Assembly: GCA_964571145.1 (NCBI GenBank)
Contig: CAZNAP010000139.1
Location: 1 to 5,633, forward strand
Length of the DNA: 5,633 bases
From: Suilimivivens sp964571145
Lineage (GTDB): Bacteria; Bacillota; Clostridia; Lachnospirales; Lachnospiraceae
Direction: 5' to 3'
The position numbers and the translations under genes are program-made. Below are positions 1-4,293 of the stretch, piece after piece (within the stretch, counting starts at the first letter, position 1; every line of letters starts with the position of its first letter). The notes beneath the pieces are model-generated. The model was not told the DNA's origin. It ran no database searches and saw only the letters and a list, made by a program, of their open reading frames with translations.

Positions 1-29
1 TGTCCATCGATTACTTCACTGATTCTTTT
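1..29. repeat. Direct repeat, copy 1 (of rpsM-internal sequence)
   Basis: Bases 1-29 are identical, in the same orientation, to bases 278-306 inside rpsM; the match breaks at base 30 versus 307. The repeat reaches the window edge, so its full length is unknown. It replaces what should be rpsK codon 10 onward. The likely origin is an assembly or amplification chimera joined in the A-rich stretch shared by both genes, because an intact rpsK would not contain rpsM sequence here. Confidence 0.95.
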
Positions 30-52
30 TTTGTAACTTTTTTAGCTGCCAT
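11..52 (-). pseudogene. rpsK: rpsK (ribosomal protein S11) start, broken after nine codons
   Basis: An ATG at 50-52 opens MAAKKVTKK, the usual lysine-rich N-terminus of bacterial S11 in Clostridia, in the expected place directly after rpsM. It is preceded by an SD-like AGTAGG (62-67), 9 nt upstream. After codon 9 the S11 sequence is lost: the frame continues ESVK and stops at TAA (11-13), because bases 1-29 are a copy of rpsM-internal DNA read out of its native frame. S11 is normally about 130 residues and is needed in the 30S platform, so a real truncation would be expected to be lethal unless another copy exists. I read it as a genuine rpsK start joined artificially to rpsM sequence, not as a natural pseudogene. 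The identity rests on only nine residues plus synteny. Confidence 0.7.
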
Positions 53-96
53 TTAAACTAACCTACTTTCTCAAAATATTGTTTGCTTGTTCTTAG

Positions 97-465
97 TTAT
101 TTTTTCTTATTTGCTACTGTACGCTTAGGTCCCTTACGAGTCCTTGCGTTTGTTTTCGTTTTCTGTCCACGTACAGGAAGACCTTTCCTGTGGCGGATTC
201 CTCTGTAACAACCGATTTCCTGAAGTCTCTTGATGTTCATGGCAACTTCTCTTCTGAGGTCACCTTCCACCTGATAATGTCCATCGATTACTTCACTGAT
301 TCTTTTAACTTCTTCATCAGTCAGTTCTCTTACACGAGTATCAGGATTAACTTTTGCTGCCTCCAGAATCTTTGTAGCACTAACTCTACCAATTCCATAA
401 ACATAAGTTAAACCAATTTCTACACGTTTTTCTCTTGGTAAATCTACACCTGCAATACGAGCCAT
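97..465 (-). CDS. rpsM: 30S ribosomal protein S13
   Basis: This 122-residue protein has the normal length for S13, a head protein of the small subunit that contacts the P-site tRNA and the L5/L11 bridge regions of the 50S. The N-terminus MARIAGVDLPREKRVEIGLTY with the following YGIG turn is the S13 helix-two-turn-helix core. The conserved basic C-terminal part is visible from about residue 85 (CYRGIRHRKGLPVRGQ, then the TKTNARTRKGP stretch), ending in a lysine tail that reaches into the decoding region. The start is fixed by GGAGG at 474-478, 8 nt upstream of the ATG. It is the first gene of the alpha operon here, with rpsK 44 nt downstream. A 253-nt structured leader precedes it, unlike every other gene of the window, which suggests independent post-transcriptional control. 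Identification is certain. Confidence 0.98.
   Translation of the reverse strand: MARIAGVDLPREKRVEIGLTYVYGIGRVSATKILEAAKVNPDTRVRELTDEEVKRISEVIDGHYQVEGDLRREVAMNIKRLQEIGCYRGIRHRKGLPVRGQKTKTNARTRKGPKRTVANKKK
278..306. repeat. Direct repeat, copy 2 (native, inside rpsM)
   Basis: This is the resident copy of the 29-bp repeat. In the rpsM frame it encodes the S13 segment around RISEVIDG (residues 55-62), a normal part of that protein, so this copy is the original and the one at the window edge is the displaced one. Confidence 0.95.
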
Positions 466-620
466 TTACGTTTCCTCCATTTTTCTTTCACACATCTCCA
501 TGTGTTGATACTAATTGATTGGGGCATCTGCCCAATCGGACGTTTTCCGATTTTCCATCGCCAATCTTTGATTTGACGATGTAACCAAGAAGTAATCACT
601 AAGGCTCCTACGAACAATTA

Positions 621-657
621 TATAAAACAGTTTATGCTTTTTTATTAAGCTAAACTG
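621..657 (-). terminator. Attenuator-like stem-loop upstream of rpsM
   Basis: On the minus strand CAGTTTAGCTT (657-647) pairs with AAGC plus TAAACTG (639-628), giving 11 base pairs with one bulged A (635) and a 7-nt AT-only loop. TTTTATA (627-621) follows at once. This is the layout of an intrinsic terminator, although the stem is AT-rich and the U-tract short, so it may be weak or conditional. Lying between rpmJ and rpsM, full termination would cut off the essential alpha operon, so partial read-through or regulated attenuation is more plausible. Confidence 0.5.
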
Positions 658-682
658 CAGCCGCTTCATAATAATTGGACAA
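650..682 (-). other. Possible 10-codon leader peptide (TTG start)
   Basis: AGGAGGG at 686-692 is one of the best SD matches in the window but has no annotated gene. A TTG (680-682) follows after a short 3-4 nt spacer and opens the frame MSNYYEAAAV (if TTG is read as Met), closed by TAG at 650-652. The stop lies inside the 5' arm of the attenuator-like stem-loop, so a ribosome finishing this frame would cover that arm. The short spacing and non-ATG start argue against it; the position relative to the stem-loop argues for it. The hairpin at 691-715 would hide part of this SD. Confidence 0.25.
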
Positions 683-719
683 GAACCCTCCTGCTATCAA
701 TTCATTGATTTGCAGCGGA

Positions 720-833
720 TTATCCTTGTCTTTGTTTGTGTTTCGGATTCTCACAGATTACTCTGACACGTCCTTTTCTCTTGATTACTTTGCACTTTTC
801 GCAAATCGGTTTTACTGATGATCTAACCTTCAT
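720..833 (-). CDS. rpmJ: 50S ribosomal protein L36, zinc-binding form
   Basis: This 37-codon frame begins ATG at 831-833 and ends TAA at 720-722. It reads MKVRSSVKPICEKCKVIKRK and continues to a C-terminal KHKQRQG. Thirty-seven residues is the canonical length of bacterial L36. The zinc-ribbon ligands Cys11, Cys14, Cys27 and His32 are all present, so this is the C+ zinc form rather than the zinc-independent paralogue. L36 sits in the 50S subunit near the base of the L7/L12 stalk and stabilises 23S rRNA folding. The SD is excellent: AGGAGGG (841-847), ending 7 nt before the start. The gene follows infA and precedes rpsM, its usual place in Firmicutes, and an extended -10 promoter lies immediately upstream. 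Confidence 0.98.
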   Translation of the reverse strand: MKVRSSVKPICEKCKVIKRKGRVRVICENPKHKQRQG

Positions 834-866
834 GTTAAACCCTCCTTTCAAAAAAGACCGTTTTAC

Positions 867-895
867 ATTATATCATGGTGTATTCTTAAATGCAA
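867..895 (-). promoter_or_regulatory. Extended -10 promoter upstream of rpmJ
   Basis: On the minus strand there is a perfect TATAAT (867-872) preceded by TGA, giving the extended -10 motif TGnTATAAT. A 17-nt spacer separates it from TTGCAT (890-895), which matches only three of six bases of the -35 consensus; an extended -10 can compensate for that. Transcription would start near 859-861, about 26-28 nt before the rpmJ ATG, and would run into rpmJ and the rpsM leader. It lies in the only sizeable gap (834-925) between infA and rpmJ. Confidence 0.7.
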
Positions 896-925
896 CAAAA
901 ACTTGCATATAAAAATCTAGTTAAA

Positions 926-1144
926 TTATTTATCTCTCCAGATAATTCTTCCCTTACTTAAATCATAGGGTGATAACTCCAAAGTCACTTTATCACCAGG
1001 CAAAATACGAATAAAATTCTGTCGTAACTTACCGCTGATATGTGCCAGTACTCTGTGTCCATTTTCAAGTTCCACCTGGAACATCGTGTTGGGAAGCTTC
1101 TCAATAACGGTTCCCTCAATTTCGATTACATCTGTTTTTGACAT
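926..1144 (-). CDS. infA: Translation initiation factor IF-1
   Basis: This 72-residue protein has the exact family length and a single S1-type OB fold. IF-1 binds the A site of the 30S subunit and works with IF-2 and IF-3 during start-codon selection. Landmarks are the opening MSKTDVIEIEGTVIE, the central ENGHRVLAHISGKLRQNFIR (residues 27-46) that forms the rRNA-binding face, and LPGDKVTLELSPYDLSKGRI near the C-terminus. The start is set by AGGAGG (1151-1156), 6 nt upstream; this SD is read as the last two Arg codons of the preceding KOW gene, whose TAG is only 3 nt before the ATG. That arrangement suggests translational coupling. Downstream there is a 92-bp gap with a new promoter before rpmJ. 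Confidence 0.98.
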   Translation of the reverse strand: MSKTDVIEIEGTVIEKLPNTMFQVELENGHRVLAHISGKLRQNFIRILPGDKVTLELSPYDLSKGRIIWRDK

Positions 1145-1147
1145 GTA

Positions 1148-1408
1148 CTACCTCCTGTTAATTCTTGCTTTCACTGCACATTTGATTTCTTCATTATATA
1201 TAGTCTGATGAGACTTTAATTTTTCGGCCAATGCAACATCTGTGTTTGATTTAATAATCTGGATATGTTTCTTCTTCTTTCTCTTCGGTTTCTCAATGGT
1301 TTTTAGCTTACCGTCAGCCAAATAGACAAAATCATTTTCTTCACCGACAATCAGATACGTCTGTCCCTTGTCATGTCCCGCCAGGGAAACGGCAAACATT
1401 CCTATCAT
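1148..1408 (-). CDS. KOW-domain RNA-binding protein (L14e/L6e-like)
   Basis: The frame encodes 86 residues. The N-terminal part, about residues 4-33 (MFAVSLAGHDKGQTYLIV, then an acidic turn and FVYLADGK), has the look of a KOW motif, the short RNA-binding beta-barrel element found in L24, L14e, L27e and NusG. A strongly basic patch follows (KPKRKKKKH, residues 40-48), then a helical Lys/Glu-rich tail ending NRR. Small KOW proteins of unknown exact role sit between map and infA in many Firmicutes; the location suggests a ribosome- or rRNA-linked job, but no activity can be assigned from sequence. The first ATG is preferred because GAGG lies 9 nt upstream; the internal ATG at codon 4 has no room for an SD. 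The last two codons double as the infA SD. The gene follows map after 44 nt. Confidence 0.85.
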   Translation of the reverse strand: MIGMFAVSLAGHDKGQTYLIVGEENDFVYLADGKLKTIEKPKRKKKKHIQIIKSNTDVALAEKLKSHQTIYNEEIKCAVKARINRR

Positions 1409-1452
1409 AGACCCAATCCTCTTATTCTGCTATTACATAATTTGTTTACAAA

Positions 1453-2205
1453 CTATATAATTGTTAAAATTTCCGGTTCTCCATCGGTAATTAATACCGT
1501 ATTTTCGTAATGTGCCGATAACGAACCATCTAATGTTACCACTGTCCAGTCATCATCCAGCCATTCTACTGCGTAGTCACCGGCATTAATCATTGGTTCA
1601 ATTGCCAATGTCATACCCGGACGTAATTTAATGCCTCTTCTCCATTGTCTGAAATTAGGAATCTGTGGTTCCTCATGCAGACTGGTTCCAATTCCGTGTC
1701 CGACCAAATCCCGTACCACACCATAACCAAATCCGGTACAGTAATCCTCAATTGCAGCAGAAATATCATTCAGATGATAGCCTGCTTTGGCATACTTAAC
1801 ACCCTCAAAGAAGCTCTGCTTCGTAACTTCTATTAGTTGCTTGGCTTCCTCACTAATTTGACCTACCGGATAAGTACGTGCCGCATCAGAATGGTATCCT
1901 TTATAGATAAGACCTGCATCCAAGCTGACAATGTCACCTTCCTGCAATATTCTGGTCTTAGTAGGAATTCCATGTACCACTTCATCGTTGACTGAAACAC
2001 AAATAGAAGCAGGATAGCCATTGTAATTCAAAAAATTCGGAATACAATCATAGCTTCTAATTAATTTCTCGCCAAGAGCATCTATATCCCAAGTGGATAT
2101 TCCCGGTTTAATAAACTTGCCCAGTTCTTCATGTACCATAGCAAGAATCCTGCAGGATTCTCGCATTAATTCTATTTCTCTTTCGGACTTAATTGTCACT
2201 GCCAT
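1453..2205 (-). CDS. map: Methionine aminopeptidase, type I
   Basis: The 250-residue length and lack of an N-terminal zinc-finger extension fit the bacterial type Ia enzyme, which removes the initiator Met from nascent proteins when residue 2 is small. All five dinuclear-metal ligands of the pita-bread fold are visible: Asp96 (in VSLDAG), Asp107 (in GYHSDAAR), His170 (in VGHGIG), Glu203 (in AIEPM) and Glu234 (in AHYENT). The catalytic and substrate histidines His78 (VVHGIP) and His177 (SLHEEP) are also present, so the enzyme should be active. The ATG lies 4 nt after the adk stop, and the weak SD TTAGG is inside the last adk codons, implying coupling to adk translation. The secY-adk-map order is standard in Firmicutes. 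Confidence 0.98.
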   Translation of the reverse strand: MAVTIKSEREIELMRESCRILAMVHEELGKFIKPGISTWDIDALGEKLIRSYDCIPNFLNYNGYPASICVSVNDEVVHGIPTKTRILQEGDIVSLDAGLIYKGYHSDAARTYPVGQISEEAKQLIEVTKQSFFEGVKYAKAGYHLNDISAAIEDYCTGFGYGVVRDLVGHGIGTSLHEEPQIPNFRQWRRGIKLRPGMTLAIEPMINAGDYAVEWLDDDWTVVTLDGSLSAHYENTVLITDGEPEILTII

Positions 2206-2209
2206 GGTC

Positions 2210-2860
2210 TTAACCTAATATGGCAACTATGGAGGCAAATACATCCTTCATATCAACTGTACCGTCAACTGTCTTTAAAATCCCTTTAGCCTGATAAAAG
2301 TCAATTAGAGGCTGTGTCTGTTTATGGTATACATCCAGTCTGTTCTTAACTGTCTCCGGCTTGTCGTCATCTCTTAAGATTAATTCACTGCCGCAAGTAT
2401 CGCAGAATCTTTCCTTTTTAGGCGGAATGTGTTCTACATGATAGGTTGCGCCGCAGGTAACGCAGGCACGTCTACCACCCATTCTTCTAATAATATTCTC
2501 ATCCGGTACATTTACGTCTATGGCGTAATCAATCTGATCGCCCAATTCAATCAAAGCTTTATCAAGCACCTGTGCCTGAGGAATTGTTCTGGGAAACCCA
2601 TCCAATACATAGCCGTTTTTACAATCTTCTTTTGCCACTCTGTCAAGAAGAATCTTAACTGTTAATTCATCAGGTACCAAAAGTCCCTGATCCATATATT
2701 TTTTCGCTTCCATTCCGAGCTCTGTACCATTTTTGATATTTGCTCTGAATATATCTCCTGTAGAGATATGGGGAACGCTGTATTTTTCTGCAATCATTTT
2801 GGCCTGTGTGCCTTTGCCCGCACCAGGTGCGCCTAACATTACTATTTTCATAATATTCAT
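2210..2860 (-). CDS. adk: Adenylate kinase, zinc-binding long form
   Basis: Adk interconverts ATP + AMP and 2 ADP in the cytosol. The frame of 216 residues has the P-loop GAPGAGKGT (residues 10-18), the AMP-binding STGD segment (33-36), DGFPRT (87-92) and the long LID typical of bacterial enzymes. The LID holds four cysteines in two CxxC pairs (133/136 and 153/156), the structural-zinc pattern common in Gram-positive Adk. The DDDKPETVKNRL segment after it carries the conserved LID/core arginine. The start is ambiguous: ATG at 2858-2860 has AAGGA-type SD sequence about 5-6 nt upstream, whereas the second ATG (codon 4, top base 2851) gives the more usual MKIVMLGAPG start with an AAAGG 10 nt away. 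It is separated from secY by a 119-bp spacer with strong inverted repeats and from map by 4 nt. Confidence 0.97.
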   Translation of the reverse strand: MNIMKIVMLGAPGAGKGTQAKMIAEKYSVPHISTGDIFRANIKNGTELGMEAKKYMDQGLLVPDELTVKILLDRVAKEDCKNGYVLDGFPRTIPQAQVLDKALIELGDQIDYAIDVNVPDENIIRRMGGRRACVTCGATYHVEHIPPKKERFCDTCGSELILRDDDKPETVKNRLDVYHKQTQPLIDFYQAKGILKTVDGTVDMKDVFASIVAILG

Positions 2861-2881
2861 GCCTTTCCTTTTGATAACACA

Positions 2882-2940
2882 AGATAGAGGTAAAGGAAAA
2901 GCGTCTGCAATATTGCTATGCTTTCCTTTTACCTCTAGCT
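2882..2940 (-). promoter_or_regulatory. Long imperfect hairpin in the secY-adk spacer
   Basis: AGAGGT (2886-2891) pairs with ACCTCT (2931-2936), AAAGG (2892-2896) with CCTTT (2925-2929) and AAAGC (2898-2902) with GCTTT (2920-2924), leaving one bulged base on each side. A T-A pair extends it outward, and two more pairs lie beyond one mismatch, about 17-19 pairs in all around a 17-nt loop. No U-tract follows on either strand, so it is not a standard intrinsic terminator. The 5' arm of the minus-strand RNA contains AAAAGGAAAGCAT, almost a copy of the adk SD and start (AAAAGGAAAGGCAT), so the 3' arm could pair with either. An RNA-processing or translation-control element is the likeliest role. 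Confidence 0.6.
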
Positions 2941-2950
2941 ATTCAATAAG

Positions 2951-2990
2951 TAAATGACTTTCTACCGTAAGTACGTTTCTTAGTCATTTA
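2951..2990 (-). promoter_or_regulatory. Inverted repeat across the secY stop codon
   Basis: TAAATGACT (2951-2959) is the perfect inverse complement of AGTCATTTA (2982-2990): 9-bp arms around a 22-nt loop. The secY TAA occupies 2980-2982, so the 5' arm of the RNA hairpin lies in the last secY codons. No U-run follows. It could mark the 3' end of a processed secY mRNA or be a weak attenuator. The stem is AT-rich and the loop long, so its stability is doubtful. Confidence 0.4.
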
Positions 2991-4293
2991 AAAAACCTTT
3001 GTAATTCCTTACCAGCATCTGTGATTCAATCTGTTTCATTGTTTCCAGAACAACACTGACAATAATAATCAAACTTGTTCCGCCAAAGGATACCTGTGCT
3101 GCAAAAATACCATTAAAGAAAAATGGAATAACACATACAATCGTCAGGCCGACAGCACCGATAAATACGATATAGTTTAACATTTTGGTCAGATATTCGC
3201 TGGTCGGTTTACCGGGTCTGATACCCGGAACAAATCCACCCTGCTTTTTCAAATTATCAGCAATCTCAATAGGATTGAAGGTAATTGATGTATAGAAATA
3301 AGCAAAGAAAATAACTAAAACAATATAAAATACCAATCCTATCGAATAGATAGGTTCGGATGGTTTACACCAGTTTGCTGAATTTAAACCTTTTAAAATA
3401 TGAGCCCATACACCAGTTCCGTTGTATTGGAACAAGCCACAAATTACAACAGGGAGCTGCATCAATGAAGATGCAAAAATAACAGGAATAACACCGGCTG
3501 TATTCACCTTTAAAGGAATACTGGAGGTCTGTCCGCCTACCATCTTACGACCCTGAACCTTCTTAGCATACTGTACCGGAATTTTACGAACGCCATCATT
3601 TAAGATGATAACCAAAACGATCATTCCAACAATAATACCAAGAATAACAATTGCAGCTACTGCGCCAACTGCTACTGACTGGCTAATTACAAACTGCTTA
3701 AACAGCTGTGTAATATCCTGCGGTACTCTGGAAATAATATTAATCGTCAACACAATCGAAATACCATTTCCTACACCATTTTCGGTGATTTGTTCACCTA
3801 CCCACATAAGAAATGCACTACCTGCAGTTAAAGCTGCAATTACGGTAATAACATTTAATGCGTTATAGTGTTCCATTAAACCATTTCCGCCAAATCCAAT
3901 CGCCATAGCAGTGGATTCAATCAGAGCAAGGCCAACCGTTACATAACGGGTGATAGAAGCAATTTTCTTTCTTCCGTCTTCGCCTTCCTTCTGCATCTCT
4001 TCCAGCTTAGGAATAGCAATCGTCAAAAGCTGCATAATAATGGAAGATGTAATATATGGTGTAATATTTAAAGCAAAAATAGACATACTTTCAAAGGAAC
4101 CGCCCGTAAAAGCATCAAAAAAACTGAACGCATCCCCACTTTGCTGCGCAAACCAGTTGGAAAAATAATGTCTGTCTACACCGGGTACCGGCAACTGTGA
4201 TCCTAAACGAATCACAATCAACATACCCAATGTAAATAAAAGTTTCATTCTAATTTCTTTAATTTTTAATGCGTTTTTTAAGGTCGTAAACAT
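2980..4293 (-). CDS. secY: Preprotein translocase channel subunit SecY
   Basis: The 437-residue integral membrane protein forms the protein-conducting pore of the Sec translocon with SecE and SecG and is driven by SecA or the ribosome. Ten hydrophobic segments can be followed, at roughly residues 17-33, 70-92, 113-134, 147-167, 177-195, 213-232, 266-285, 320-340, 374-393 and 405-418. Typical landmarks are the first periplasmic loop with PVPGVD (35-40), the plug region about 55-66, the cytoplasmic loop with GGFVPGIRPGKPT (352-364), whose arginine contacts SecA and ribosome, and the C-terminal QMLVRNYKGFL. No signal peptide is expected. The ATG overlaps the rplO TAA by one base (TAATG), and the SD GAGGTGAT is formed by the last rplO codons, so it is translationally coupled to L15. 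Full length, no defect seen. Confidence 0.98.
   Translation of the reverse strand: MFTTLKNALKIKEIRMKLLFTLGMLIVIRLGSQLPVPGVDRHYFSNWFAQQSGDAFSFFDAFTGGSFESMSIFALNITPYITSSIIMQLLTIAIPKLEEMQKEGEDGRKKIASITRYVTVGLALIESTAMAIGFGGNGLMEHYNALNVITVIAALTAGSAFLMWVGEQITENGVGNGISIVLTINIISRVPQDITQLFKQFVISQSVAVGAVAAIVILGIIVGMIVLVIILNDGVRKIPVQYAKKVQGRKMVGGQTSSIPLKVNTAGVIPVIFASSLMQLPVVICGLFQYNGTGVWAHILKGLNSANWCKPSEPIYSIGLVFYIVLVIFFAYFYTSITFNPIEIADNLKKQGGFVPGIRPGKPTSEYLTKMLNYIVFIGAVGLTIVCVIPFFFNGIFAAQVSFGGTSLIIIVSVVLETMKQIESQMLVRNYKGFLND

Larger units (their letters stand above)
466..719 (-). promoter_or_regulatory. Structured rpmJ-rpsM intergenic region, candidate leader RNA
   Basis: This is the largest gap in the cluster and has no convincing gene. 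On the minus-strand RNA, 5'->3', I see: a hairpin at 691-715 just after the rpmJ stop (CTGC/GCAG and ATCAA/TTGAT arms); a strong SD-like AGGAGGG (686-692); an attenuator-like stem-loop followed by T-rich sequence (621-657); a hairpin at 556-581 with about 11 pairs including one U-G and one bulged A, loop AAA; a 7-bp hairpin at 534-552 that competes for bases 534-537 with another 7-bp hairpin at 517-537; and a 6-bp hairpin at 490-505 with loop GGAG, just before the rpsM SD. In E. coli the alpha operon is controlled by S4 binding a pseudoknot at the rpsM start (established). That this leader serves the same purpose is inference. Confidence 0.6.

Noticed and set aside
190..411. Forward-strand open frame opposite rpsM
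   Set aside because: Antisense to S13, low-complexity Ser/Asn/Phe-rich translation, no homology signal.
696..720. TTGATA/TATTAT-like hexamers after rpmJ as a promoter for rpsM
   Set aside because: Spacing and hexamer quality are poor compared with the extended -10 promoter at 867-895, and the sequence is better explained by RNA hairpins.
1441..1452. Near-palindrome TTTGT..ACAAA between map and the KOW gene
   Set aside because: Short, AT-only arms around two unpaired bases in AT-rich DNA; expected by chance, and no promoter elements with good spacing accompany it.
2670..2882. Second minus-strand frame overlapping the adk start
   Set aside because: It lies out of frame across the adk P-loop region, translates to an Arg/Gln/Tyr-rich sequence with no family, and adk itself is unambiguous.
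2941..2979. Possible promoter (TTGAAT-like) in the secY-adk spacer
   Set aside because: No TATAAT-like hexamer at 16-18 nt spacing on the minus strand; a separate adk promoter cannot be supported.
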